Below are positions 1 through 9,800 of a stretch of DNA of 40,516 nucleotides, piece by piece. Each line of letters opens with the position of its first letter. Position 1 is the first letter of the stretch. The translations under genes were made by a program, and so were the position numbers. Origin of the DNA: Methanothrix sp. (GTDB lineage Archaea > Halobacteriota > Methanosarcinia > Methanotrichales > Methanotrichaceae); NCBI GenBank assembly GCA_026394565.1, contig JAPKYA010000119.1, forward strand, positions 1 to 40,516, in the 5' to 3' direction. The notes under the pieces are model-generated. The model did not search any database, was not told the origin of the DNA, and saw only the letters and a list, made by a program, of their open reading frames with translations.

Positions 1-236
1 TCTGTTGATGGGATGATTGGCGAGCTAAGGAGAATATTCATTTTTTATGATATACTTTTAGGAATATAAATCTGAAGAAAAGTCTAATGTAATAATATGA
101 CAACTATAAATAGATTAAGTTAATTTAAGCAACACAGCACGAATATAATGAATCCGTCGATGCGTATAACAAGGCAATCGAGATAAATCAATCGTTCGCG
201 GCTGCATGGAAACAAAAAGGCAATGCTCTTCTCAAT

Positions 237-923
237 TTGACCAAATATATTGAAGCATTGGAGTGCAACAATAAAGCCATCGAGCTTGATCCAAAATATG
301 CCTCTGCCTGGAACAACAAAGGCGTTGCTCTCCTTGAGCTGGGTGAGTACGATGAGGCCATAAAGGCTTGGGATGAAGCCATCAGGCTAGCTCCCAACGA
401 TGCCGTATCCTGGAACAACAAAGCCGTTGCTCTCGATGATCTAGGTAAGTACGACGAAGCGGCCACGGCGTTTGGAGAAGCTAATAGATTAGATCCCAAG
501 AATTACGACGCCTGGAATGCAACAAAGTATAGGCTGAGTCATAGCCCTGACTGGATGGAAGTTGTATCAAATGAACAAGGTCGTGGTTTGAATTGCTGCA
601 TCATCCTGCATAACGATGCTGGAACGATGATCAGATCAGACGGGACTCTGAGAATAGAAATATATGAAGACAACCCAGCCACCAAGTTGTGGTCTAAGTC
701 ATATTCAGTGAATGTGACTGACTTTGTTGATACTACAGCGGGATTAGGTTTATTTGCGCATCCTGTGACCATTTGGCATACAGGTAGAATCTCCTATGAC
801 ACGATCAAGCCAGGTTTAGGGGATTTATCATCTGAGAAGTCAGTAAGTCTGGAGATCCGGGCATATTTCGAAACCAATGACGGACGAACTCTAAAAGACA
901 AGACCTCAGAATATGTCAACTAG
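237..923 (+). CDS. TPR-repeat protein, 5' end apparently missing
   Basis: The first ~100 residues are tetratricopeptide repeats of the methanogen type (motifs such as ASAWNNKGVAL and YDEAIKAWDEAI), normally protein-protein interaction helices. Residues ~105-228 form a beta-rich domain I do not recognise. The nominal start is a TTG at 237. The frame stays open upstream to a stop at 126-128, and that stretch (129-236) also encodes good TPR sequence (EYNESVDAYNKAIEI) but has no ATG, GTG or TTG before 237. The real gene therefore probably began further left and lost its 5' part, or starts inside a repeat at 237. No TPR sequence is visible in positions 1-125. A hairpin follows the stop. The TPR call is firm; whether the gene is functional is uncertain. 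Confidence 0.7.
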   Translation: MTKYIEALECNNKAIELDPKYASAWNNKGVALLELGEYDEAIKAWDEAIRLAPNDAVSWNNKAVALDDLGKYDEAATAFGEANRLDPKNYDAWNATKYRLSHSPDWMEVVSNEQGRGLNCCIILHNDAGTMIRSDGTLRIEIYEDNPATKLWSKSYSVNVTDFVDTTAGLGLFAHPVTIWHTGRISYDTIKPGLGDLSSEKSVSLEIRAYFETNDGRTLKDKTSEYVN

Positions 924-926
924 ATA

Positions 927-949
927 GAGGTGGCTCACGTGGCCATCTC
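927..949 (+). terminator. Hairpin after the TPR gene
   Basis: An 8-bp stem (GAGGTGGC at 927-934 with GCCATCTC at 942-949, one G-T wobble) lies four bases after the stop codon and is followed by an A/T-rich stretch. It could end transcription of the TPR gene, but the T-tract is weak. Confidence 0.35.
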
Positions 950-971
950 TTAAATTATTAGCACATGTATT

Positions 972-1129
972 GAGGCTGTCGGTTTAGTCCCTTGATTTAA
1001 TATTTCGCAGAAAAAATCTGAAATATTTTCCATAATTGCTCAAATTTGCCATAATTCCCCCCAATATTATTGAAATTTTCTAGATTCTCAGCACCTCTTT
1101 CTGTCGTTATATACTTTCCCGACAGCCTC
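972..1129. mobile_element. MITE-like element, complete copy
   Basis: A 158-bp A/T-rich non-coding element is bounded by perfect 11-bp terminal inverted repeats: GAGGCTGTCGG at 972-982 and CCGACAGCCTC at 1119-1129. It is flanked by a 5-bp direct repeat GTATT (967-971 and 1130-1134), as expected of target-site duplication by a DDE-type transposase. No frame inside could encode a transposase. An inverted, almost identical partial copy (140 of 141 positions by eye) lies at 17850-17990 inside hsdS. The family of the driving transposase is not identifiable here. Confidence 0.85.
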
Positions 1130-1538
1130 GTATTATCTTCACTAATCTCCAGAAAATGTACTTGCCATTATAAAACTCAGCCAATACGGGCCGATATGGG
1201 AATGGTTCTGGATTTTGCGCCCTCTTCCATCATGGCAAGATCCTAGGATATCGTAAATTGATGGCCCGATTCACTGCACCCAATGTAATCTGTTCATAGC
1301 CTCGGAGATCTCAAACAAGTCGAGCTGCTTGGAGAAAGCTGCCTCCGCATTACTGCGAAGGTACCCGCCCGAGCGGCCACGCGCCCGCCCTGCCCGTGCA
1401 CACGGGAGCCTGAAAGAGGATGATCCCGAGCCACTTTGCCGCGACTCAGGTGGATTTTTATATTAATTCGAAGCGTATGATCGTTATATTAATCTGAAAC
1501 AAGATGAAATCTTACTTCACAGAAAGGATGTCATTTCC
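1130..1538. other. Intergenic stretch without a gene
   Basis: No convincing reading frame is seen in either strand. There is a short G/C-rich patch near 1355-1405. Two copies of the decamer TTATATTAAT occur at 1458-1467 and 1484-1493, 26 bp apart, just upstream of the DUF2281 gene. They could be TATA-like promoter or operator sequences for it. Confidence 0.4.
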
Positions 1539-1746
1539 ATGTCAGAGCTGGAAGAAGTAATCAAAGAGCCTTCCTCCTGATCTCCATCAAGAGGTTGCCG
1601 ATTTCGCAAAGTTTCTGATGGAGAAGCGAGGCCGAAAGCCGAAAGGCCGCTTGAAGCTGGATTGGAAGGGAGCTTTGCAGGACATGAAGGATCAGTACAC
1701 ATCGGTGGAGCTGCAACACAAGATCCAGGAGTGGAGAGGAGATTGA
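1539..1746 (+). pseudogene. DUF2281 small protein, frameshifted
   Basis: An ATG at 1539 opens MSELEEVIKE, then hits an early TGA. Removing one C in the run near 1569-1576 restores a 68-residue frame that continues LPPDLHQEVADFAKFLMEKR and ends with TGA at 1744-1746. The repaired product matches the DUF2281 pattern (a short helical 'LPPDLQQEVLDFVEFL' segment), a family often seen as the antitoxin-like partner in VapBC-type loci. No toxin gene is adjacent. A purine-rich AAAGG at 1523-1527 may be the ribosome site. Either the gene is inactivated by a +1 insertion or the base call is wrong. Confidence 0.7.
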
Positions 1747-1864
1747 AATAGCACCTCGACGCCAAAATGCTGTAAAGTTTTATTCGGCACTCGCTGTGCG
1801 TTCTCAGCGATCTCTGTGTACTCTGTGGTTGAAACCTCAGAGACACGAGAAGCGCACAGAGGAC

Positions 1865-3328
1865 TCAAGTCACTCCCTTGCACAGCTCTCCGCTCTGCAG
1901 ATCCTCCTGGAAGAAGTCCCGCGGCGTGCGCCTCCCCAGCGCCAGCTCCAGCTTCCGCCGGGCGTAAAAGGGCGCGAGCCGCAGCATCTCCCCTGCAAAC
2001 CATTTCGGGTACAGGCTCTTCACCTTGTTGTACCGCAGCCACTCATAATCATAGTACCGCGCGTTCATCTGCCAGGTGATGTACGCCACCTCTTCCTCTG
2101 AGAGATGCCGCGTCCTTAAGTTGGCATGCAGCCCGTCGTACCTGGTGAAATCATTGTTGGTGACCAGCCCCATCTCCTCCAGCTCGGCGCGCATCTCTGT
2201 CTTGGGGTAGGGCGTGGAGATGTAAAAGATGGGAAAGTCCACTTTCAGACGCCTGGCCAGTCGGAAGTTCTCCCACAGGTCTTCCTCATCGTCATCGGGA
2301 TTGCCGCCGATCAGGCCTGTGGAGACTATAATATTATTATCATGCAGGTACTGCACCGCTTTTTCCGCATCATTGGACATCTTGCCCTTGCCCAGGAACT
2401 CCAGGTTCCTCTTGTTGATGCTCTCCACCCCCAAAAAGACGCCATCAAAGCCCGCCTCGCCCATCTTGTCCACCAATTGCCTGCTCGATGCGATGCCCGA
2501 GGCGGAGGCCTGCGTCTTGTAGCGCAGATGGGTGAGATTGGCATCGATGATGGCCTGGCATAGTCGTTCCAGCCTCTTTGGGTCAAGGGTGATGTTGTCG
2601 TCCGGGAAAAATATGGAGCCTGCCCCGTGCGCCTCGGCATCCCGTATGTCCTCGATCACTCTCTCAATGGAAAAGCGCCGGAAACGGCGACCGTACATGA
2701 GATTGATGGAGCAGAACTTGCAGCCCTGCGTGCAGCCCCGGCTGGTCTCCACGCAGTCGATGGGTACATCAAAGCTGTAGAAGCCACTGGTGATGAGGCG
2801 CGCATCCCTTTTGGGCATGCGAATCTCCTCCACCTTGAGCAGGGGCCGAGGCGGGTTGTGGATCATTCCTTTCCCTTCTTTCTCGTGGTAGGAGAGACCC
2901 AGTATGCCCTTGGGGCTTTCTCCGGCCAGCCTTGCCTGCACGAGCTCCCGGAAGGTGGCTTCGCCCTCCCCGCGCACAATGTAGTCTATGAGTGCAGCCT
3001 CCGCGCTCTTGCCGATCTCCTCCGCCGCCAGCGTGGGATGGTAGCCGCCGAAAACCGTCTCCGTGCCTGACAGCTTCGCGATCTTTGCCAGGGCCAGGGC
3101 CTCTTGGTACTGAAAGCTCATAGCGGTCAGGCCCACCAGATCGTAGCCGTTTACGATCCGGCTCACATATTCCCGGTGGTTTTTCAGGCCGTGGATGTCC
3201 GCCACATGAACCGTGCACAGATCGTCCACATGCGCCGCCAGGGAAGCGAGGCCGAGATTGGGCACCCGGGCTATGCGGTCAAAGTCGAGCTGAACTACGG
3301 GAGATGATAATAGTAATACCTTCATCAT
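1865..3328 (-). CDS. Cobalamin-binding-domain radical SAM protein
   Basis: This 487-residue protein has an N-terminal Rossmann-like B12-binding-type domain (~1-150, with DLVGLTAMSFQY and VFGGYHPTL) followed by a radical SAM barrel. The 4Fe-4S cluster motif is C199-x3-C203-x2-C206 (CTQGCKFC). This is the BchE/P-methylase-like architecture used for methyl transfers or cyclisations on lipids, cofactors or natural products; the substrate cannot be told from sequence. The N-terminal domain lacks an obvious DxHxxG, so cobalamin binding is uncertain. Its ATG shares one base with the stop of the upstream radical SAM gene (TAATG at 3330-3326), so the two are co-translated. The last gene of a three-gene minus-strand operon. 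Confidence 0.85.
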   Translation of the reverse strand: MMKVLLLSSPVVQLDFDRIARVPNLGLASLAAHVDDLCTVHVADIHGLKNHREYVSRIVNGYDLVGLTAMSFQYQEALALAKIAKLSGTETVFGGYHPTLAAEEIGKSAEAALIDYIVRGEGEATFRELVQARLAGESPKGILGLSYHEKEGKGMIHNPPRPLLKVEEIRMPKRDARLITSGFYSFDVPIDCVETSRGCTQGCKFCSINLMYGRRFRRFSIERVIEDIRDAEAHGAGSIFFPDDNITLDPKRLERLCQAIIDANLTHLRYKTQASASGIASSRQLVDKMGEAGFDGVFLGVESINKRNLEFLGKGKMSNDAEKAVQYLHDNNIIVSTGLIGGNPDDDEEDLWENFRLARRLKVDFPIFYISTPYPKTEMRAELEEMGLVTNNDFTRYDGLHANLRTRHLSEEEVAYITWQMNARYYDYEWLRYNKVKSLYPKWFAGEMLRLAPFYARRKLELALGRRTPRDFFQEDLQSGELCKGVT

Positions 3329-4677
3329 TAGCTCTCATTCACATTTAGCAGCCGAAGTCCCGCATTCCAGTCGAACTTATTGGCCCGGCTGATATAGGCG
3401 GCAACCTCCTTCACACCGTTCCAGCCTCCGTAGCGATAGGCATTGGACCACACTCGGGCCGAGGTGCGAAAAGGCGCATACCAGGGATGAACCAGCTTGA
3501 AAGACCAGTCCAGGATTCCCGGAAACTCCGCAGGCTTGATGCGAGGATGATTCCAGACCATGTGCTTGCCGTCGTGGTGATGATAGTCGTGATCCCAGAT
3601 GCCGAACTTCTCCTCGATCTCCGTCCACATGGGCGTCTGGGGCAGAGGAGTTATGACGCAGATCTGAGTTATATCCAGCTTCAGTGCCGCCAGCTTCTTT
3701 ATGTCCTCACAGAGCGACTCCTTAGTGTCCTCCTCAAAGCCGATCATGTAATAGCCCACCGTACCCAGATTCCTGACTTGCAGCATGCGCAGCGTCTCTA
3801 AAATGTCCTCGGTGCCTTCCTTCTTCTTCATCTGGTCCAGGCGCTCTTGATGCAGATTCTCAATGCCGATGGCCGCTCCCCCAAAGCCGGACACCTTTCT
3901 GCCGTTCTTCTGCCTCATGTCCGCCCAATCGTCGATCTTCGTTCTCAGATAATCGGCCCTCGCCATGCATCCCCAGACCATCTGATACCTGTCCAAAAGC
4001 TCTACCACCGCATCGGCATGGCGACGGTTGCAGCCGAAGTTCTCATCCTCGATCAAAACCACATTGATGCCGTGCTCTTTGTAGTAGGCCAGAACTCGTT
4101 CGATGCTCTGCAAAGAGATGATATTGGGCTTACTGCAGAAGACCGGCGTCTGGCAGAATTTGCATCCCACCGGGCAGCCGCGCGTGGTGAACAGCACTCC
4201 GTAAATGTTCAGCTTGATATTGAAGGGCGTATTGAGATACTCGATAAGCGGCGGGTGAATTATGTCCTTGATCTGCCGTCCGAAATAAGGAGCCAGCTCG
4301 CGCTCCGAGTAGCCTACGAAGATCCTGTCGAACCTGTCCTGCACCGCAGTGGTCAAAGCTCCGTAGTTTCCCGCCCATACCTCGCCTGCGCCTGCGGCCC
4401 GCGCCGCATCCGCCATCTCCAGGGCTTCATGGGTCTCGCTTAAATAAAACGAGAGCCCCACCACATCCCAGCCCTCTTGCAGCTTCTTTTGGTATTCATC
4501 CCAGGTGGGAAACTCCAGGATCTCCAGCTCGGGAATGTTCTGCTTTAGAAATCTCAGGCCAAAGGATTGGATGCGCGGCCAGTAGAATCTGAACCATGAC
4601 CTGGTATTGGCTCCGATGTAGTCGTAAGGCTCGGAGCCTTTTCTATAAATGGTTGTGAACAGAACCCTGGGAGTCAT
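3328..4677 (-). CDS. Radical SAM protein, B12-binding-like N-terminus
   Basis: The 449-residue product has an N-terminal domain (~1-155) of the B12-binding-like fold (WDVVGLSFYLSETHEAL) and a radical SAM domain with C168-x3-C172-x2-C175 (CPVGCKFC) binding the 4Fe-4S cluster that cleaves S-adenosylmethionine. It differs clearly from its downstream neighbour in sequence, so the two are distinct enzymes rather than a fresh duplication. Direct translational coupling with that neighbour suggests consecutive steps in one pathway or a shared substrate. A short 34-bp gap separates it from the DUF2240 gene upstream. The reaction is unknown. Confidence 0.82.
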   Translation of the reverse strand: MTPRVLFTTIYRKGSEPYDYIGANTRSWFRFYWPRIQSFGLRFLKQNIPELEILEFPTWDEYQKKLQEGWDVVGLSFYLSETHEALEMADAARAAGAGEVWAGNYGALTTAVQDRFDRIFVGYSERELAPYFGRQIKDIIHPPLIEYLNTPFNIKLNIYGVLFTTRGCPVGCKFCQTPVFCSKPNIISLQSIERVLAYYKEHGINVVLIEDENFGCNRRHADAVVELLDRYQMVWGCMARADYLRTKIDDWADMRQKNGRKVSGFGGAAIGIENLHQERLDQMKKKEGTEDILETLRMLQVRNLGTVGYYMIGFEEDTKESLCEDIKKLAALKLDITQICVITPLPQTPMWTEIEEKFGIWDHDYHHHDGKHMVWNHPRIKPAEFPGILDWSFKLVHPWYAPFRTSARVWSNAYRYGGWNGVKEVAAYISRANKFDWNAGLRLLNVNES

Positions 4678-4711
4678 AAACCCCCTGTCCTTTCCCCATG
4701 GAAGATTAAGC

Positions 4712-5203
4712 TTACGATTCCGGATGGGCTGAAATGCTCTGGCCTTCCTTGCCGCGAGCCAACAGGTTCTCGTAGGCCCGGGCAGCCAGCTCGCTTACAT
4801 CGATGCCCATCTCTCTGGCGATCAGCAGCACCACGCCATCCAGCTCCACCAGCTTTTTCAGGGAATCCTGTTTCTCATTGGCAAGAGCAATGACCTCCTT
4901 TCGGCTCATGCCGGTATGGGAGGTGATGAGCCTTATTCCCTGATCCATTATGCCCTCCCCGGAGGACGGCTTGAATCCCAGGGGAACGTCCACTGCCGCG
5001 GCATCAAAGATCGCATTTACCATCTCACCTTCCATCTTAACCATGCCTTCGGCTTCCGCTTCCCGGAGGAGTGCGCGCACCTTCTCCGGCGGCCCCCATT
5101 TCAGGTCGAGGGAGAGAGCAAAGATAAAGTCGCTGATCTTCAGGCTCGTCTTGCCGCGCTTCTTAAAGGGCGTGGCCACTAGAAAGGCTTTCTCTCTATC
5201 CAA
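4712..5203 (-). CDS. DUF2240 family archaeal protein
   Basis: This 163-residue soluble protein begins MDREKAFLVATPFKKRGK and has helical, winged-helix-like spacing (KISDFIFALSLDLKWGPPEKVRALL). It resembles the archaea-specific DUF2240 family, whose members share this N-terminus and an alpha-helical C-terminal half with ISELAARAY-like ends. The molecular function is unknown; a nucleic-acid-binding role is only a guess. It is the promoter-proximal gene of the operon with two radical SAM genes and is divergent from the exported protein gene at 5300, with 96 bp between them holding both promoters. Confidence 0.7.
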   Translation of the reverse strand: MDREKAFLVATPFKKRGKTSLKISDFIFALSLDLKWGPPEKVRALLREAEAEGMVKMEGEMVNAIFDAAAVDVPLGFKPSSGEGIMDQGIRLITSHTGMSRKEVIALANEKQDSLKKLVELDGVVLLIAREMGIDVSELAARAYENLLARGKEGQSISAHPES

Positions 5204-5299
5204 GGAAACACCACCCTGTTGGTCTGATACATAACAGATATAAACTAGCCCGTCGAGAGGAGAAGCTTATTTATTCCTTTGAGAGAGAATTGGTGTTAG

Positions 5300-6886
5300 A
5301 TGAGGCTAATATATCCGATTGTTATTCTATTCCTGCTGATTGCCGCCAGCTCCGCCCAGCTGGAAGCAGACAAGGAAAGGTTTGATGTTGTGCTCCATCC
5401 CGGCGACCTGGAGGAGAGAACGCTTAAGGTAATCAATATTGGAGATGCGACAATCTTCAAGATCTCAAAAACTCAGATGAGCGGAACTGTCAGGGACTAC
5501 ATATTCCTGGACATGCCCGAAGAAAAGCCGCTCCTGCCTCAGGATAAAGCAGAGATTAAAATCTACTTTGCCCTGCCTCCTGAGACGCAACCGGGAACCT
5601 ACACAGGATTTATATATTTACTGGACAGCGCCCCTCCCTCGCTGCCCATGAGAATAGACTTCGCTCTCACTGTCATCGCACAGGAGAGCTATGGCATTGG
5701 CATGACCATTGATGATGCCAAGTCTGCTATGCTTTCTGCCAGTGCCGAAGATATCGCTCAGTTCGATCTGGCTGTCAAAAACCTGGGGGCATTTAGAGAT
5801 GTGGCCTCCATCGACGCCGGGCCGCTGCCGGATGGATGGAGCGTGAGCTTGATGGATGGAGAAAAAACGTTGGACCTTCCCTACGATGTGCCTTTAGACC
5901 CGGGCACAACCCATACCATGAAGCTGCAGGTGCAAACAGCCAAACCCGGCAAGAAGGGCAATCTTGCAATCGTTGCCACATCGTTGGGCAACCAGACTAA
6001 AAATTCATCTGTTGAGGCCGTGGTTGATTTTGCCGTGGCAGTTCGGGGCTACAACGTGGAAATCAAGGTCCCGGAAAAAATAGTGACCAACAAGACCTAC
6101 AAAGGCTCCTTCAACATCATGCTGGATGTCAGGGAGTTGGTAATGGTGGGAATAGCGACGCCTCCTGAACTCATGGTCATACCTTTGGCCCAGACGGTAG
6201 AAGTCAGCCCGAAAAGCCCTGGAATTGCCAATTTCACCCTGCTGGCATCGAAGGACGGCGACTATCCGCTTGTCTTCCAGCTCATGGACTCCCATGGCAT
6301 CCCCATGCCGGAAGAGATTGCATCCATCAAAGTGATCTTGCCGCAAGGTATGGTCATTCTGACGGGAGATGACTTCCTCTACAGCACTATCGCATCCGTA
6401 AGCCACCTTGGCAATGGAACTGCTGATTTCGACATAATTACCGTTCCCCCGGGAAAATTAAGTGAATTGGATCTGGAGAAGCTGCAGGACTATTCCAAGA
6501 TTGTGATTTTAGGCAATCAATCCATTGTCTCAGGAGACGCCGAAAAGGATCTGGAAGGAGTCGAAATCAAGCGTATTGACGCAAGTAGCCTTTACGAAGA
6601 GTGCTGGCTCTTTGCAGCAGAAATCTGGCGGAATGGAACGGCCGAGGCGGTCTTATCCGGCTCCAGGCCTGCTGATATCTTCAGGGCCTATCAAAAAGCC
6701 AAGATGGAAGGCACGCCAATAGTGGTATGCGAGGGCGATGCGACCGAGAACGCTAATGCCGCAATAGCGGAAATGACCAAAAGAAATGTTACCCTCTCCC
6801 GGGTGCTCCTCGTAGGCGAGATTGGAGCAGAATATACAAAGCCACTGCTGGATGCAGGCGTCAAAATAGAAGAGGTGAAAGTGTGA
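5300..6886 (+). CDS. Exported protein with Ig-like and cell-wall-binding-2-like regions
   Basis: The 528-residue product starts with a typical signal peptide (hydrophobic IVILFLLIAASSA, cleavage near A19). Residues ~20-130 and ~140-260 resemble beta-sandwich domains of the NEW3/alpha-galactosidase-associated kind (VINIGDATIFKISK, AEIKIYFALPPETQPGTYTG). Residues ~350-528 look like the CW_binding_2 fold: an alternating alpha/beta pattern with ECWLFAAEIWRNGTAEAVLS and a final VLLVGEIGAEYTKPLL. Such regions anchor proteins in cell walls or S-layers of bacteria and archaea. Several N-x-S/T sequons are present. GGTG at 5292-5295 precedes the ATG. The stop overlaps the GTG start of the next gene by 4 bp (GTGA), so both are one operon, probably for the sheath or S-layer. 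Confidence 0.75.
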   Translation: MRLIYPIVILFLLIAASSAQLEADKERFDVVLHPGDLEERTLKVINIGDATIFKISKTQMSGTVRDYIFLDMPEEKPLLPQDKAEIKIYFALPPETQPGTYTGFIYLLDSAPPSLPMRIDFALTVIAQESYGIGMTIDDAKSAMLSASAEDIAQFDLAVKNLGAFRDVASIDAGPLPDGWSVSLMDGEKTLDLPYDVPLDPGTTHTMKLQVQTAKPGKKGNLAIVATSLGNQTKNSSVEAVVDFAVAVRGYNVEIKVPEKIVTNKTYKGSFNIMLDVRELVMVGIATPPELMVIPLAQTVEVSPKSPGIANFTLLASKDGDYPLVFQLMDSHGIPMPEEIASIKVILPQGMVILTGDDFLYSTIASVSHLGNGTADFDIITVPPGKLSELDLEKLQDYSKIVILGNQSIVSGDAEKDLEGVEIKRIDASSLYEECWLFAAEIWRNGTAEAVLSGSRPADIFRAYQKAKMEGTPIVVCEGDATENANAAIAEMTKRNVTLSRVLLVGEIGAEYTKPLLDAGVKIEEVKV

Positions 6887-9800
6887 GGCTGCAATATCTG
6901 ATACTATTCATAGCAATCATGTCCAATTGCCTGGCAGAGGACTCACCCCTGGAAAGAGGTGTTAAGGGCGACCTCGCTGATGTAATTTTAGTCGGAGCAG
7001 ACGATTGGCATGCATCCATTGCAGCTACGCCCCTCGCCATCTGGTCTGAGGAAAATGAGACCCGAACATTACCTATGCTGATTCTTCCCAAAGCGGTCCA
7101 TGCCGGCGATAGAAACGGCTGGGTGGAAGAGAGCGATCTGCAAAGATATGGTGCCTCTGCCATCCTTGGCACATTTAAGGCGGCAAACATCAGCGCTATA
7201 ACCATTCACGGGGCGGGAGATCAGGTAAAAGCATTGGTAGAAGCCGCCCATAAAGACGGTCTGAAAGCTTACATTACAGCAACTCTTGAGGTTCCCGTTA
7301 TCTCCGAGCCGGGAGCGGCAGGAGACATCGAAGAATTGCCGCAGGCCAGGAGAGCCATGCTTGCGAAGGCAGGCCTCGATCAACCAGTAACTGACGATTC
7401 CAGCATCGATAAAAGCTTGCTGCAGGTGGCAAATCCCGATATAGGCGGTAATGCCACATTTTTTTGCCCTGCCAACCAAGAGGTTAGGGATAACCTCTAC
7501 AATCAGATAGAGACGCTGATAGACGACTACAAGGCAGATGGCGTTGTGCTTTATAATTTCGGCTTCCAGGATGAGAATTATTGCTACTGCAATGTCTGCA
7601 AGGAGAAATTCTATCAGGATACCGGCATAGATCTCAGCAAAGTCAATGCCAATAGCTACAACCAGGAGAGATGGACGCAGTGGAAGCAGGATCAGCTCAT
7701 GCAAATTGTGAATTATGCCCGGAATATAACCTCTGATTTGGGTCCTGTGAAGCTTGGCGTGGCTTTTGACAATCCCTTCGATCGCAGCCGGGGCTACAAC
7801 TTCGCCGAGATCTCAAAGGTGACGGACTTTTCCTTAATATCTCCACTTTCTGCTCAGGATGTGGGAGCGGCCTGCCAGCTCAGCGAAAAACCGGTTTATG
7901 TGCGTTTGAGCGACGATTACCTGGGATATGTTCTCTCCACCCAGAATGTAGAAGGCGCGATAAAGTATATCGAAGATCTCATAAAATCCGGAGTTTCTGG
8001 AGTTGCCTTCGAGTATAACGTCGTTCATACACCGGTTTGGTCGGAGCTGGAGCCACCAACATTAGCTGCCCACTGGCTACTGGGCCAGTTAGGCGGAAAG
8101 ACCCTCGCTATTGGAGAAGTCTCCTGGAACAGCAGCGCAAAAGTGCAGGCTAATAACAGCTTTGAGATGGCGGAAAAGATAAGCCTGTACTGGAAGAGCT
8201 CGCCGGGAGCTGTAATTGTAGGCGAAAATTACAGCGCGGCCCTCATTGCTGCACCAATTGCCTCTTATTTAAATTGGCCGCTTCTCTTTGTGGACGGTGT
8301 GATGCCCAATGAGACGACGGCCGCATTATCACGTCTGGATGTAAAAGAGGCTGTGATAGTAGGTCCAATCTCGCAGGTCGTGAGGCAGAACCTGAGCCGA
8401 ATGAATATCACCCTGCAAGAAGGAAGCTCTGAATTCCTCATCGAGCAGATGAGCAAAAGAGGAGATCGCCCTACCATGGTGGTCTTTACCAACTCTCATG
8501 ATCTCTCGCTTCTGCCGCCGGTGCCAAATCCCACCGTAGAGCGAACGCTTGTTGACGATCTGCTCATAAGAACCGAAGCTAGCCCCAGCCAGGTGCCGGC
8601 CGAGGAGTTGGGAGGGATTGTAAGGCTCAACATAACCCTGAGCAATACCGGCAAAAAAGTGCTAAAAGAATTACGATTGCTGGACATATTCCCCATGGGC
8701 AGGCTCATTAAATGGCCACGGCCACAAATGGGGGAGGCAAATATCACCGATCCCTATAGCGGTCAGCCCTCGGATGCCATAAATGCATTCCTCAACGGGT
8801 CCATGCTTCGCTGGAATATAAACAAGCTTGAGCCGGGCAAGTCTGCAAGTCTGAATGTAGAAGTGGAGCTGCTCTACCCTATGGACTCCGGCTGGGAAGA
8901 GCGGCTGGACACAGGGGCTACGGCCGCATACGAAGGATTTTCCTATAACCACACTCTGGAGAATGTGGACGATGGGCCGGTAATCAATCTGACCTACCCC
9001 AACTGGATCTACTCGGGCAGAACGAACATATCCTGGAACCTTAACCGGGACGCAAGTTATACCACCCTCAACCTCTTCAGCCCGGACAAACGAAGCGGCA
9101 GCATAAAAATCACAGATATAACGCCCGATAAGCTCTATGATGTGCGAGTGCAGATGCTGACGCCAGGCAAGTGGATTTTCAATATTGAGGCAGGCGACGG
9201 TTATGTCCACAGAACGTCGAACTACACCATTGATGTTCGCTCCAATATCGAGGCGGTGAATATTACGGCATTCAGCCACACTAAAGTACCCAGGCTGTCC
9301 CTGGTTGCAGCAGCTGCCGCCGCAGCTCGCAAGGCTATTTTGGTGGACGTGGCCAAAGACCCGCAGCAAATTGATCCCTTGAATGAGGAGCAAGCATTAG
9401 AGCAGAAGGTTCTGGATCTTAAGCTCACCCCGCGATATCTGATGGTCGTGGGCGATCCGGGTTCGCTGCCCTTCATCTCCACCGGCCAAATTCAGAAGCT
9501 ATCGGAGATCATGGAGTACGAGGTATACAGGGACTACCAACTGCCCATTGATGATGAGAATTACAGCAGCGTAGCCGTGGGCCGGATCATGGGGCTTTCC
9601 GTATATGATGCATCTCAGCTCCTGGCCCGCACCCTGGCCTATGACCGGCTGAGTGGGTCCTGGAAGAATAATGCCCTGGTCATATCTTCGCCGCCCCTCT
9701 CTTTCCCGCAGGCTCCCACTTCAATGAGCATCAGAGACTATTTGAGGGAGGCAGGGCTGCAAGTCAAGGACCTGCGTTACGAGGAGGCTACCTACCAGCA

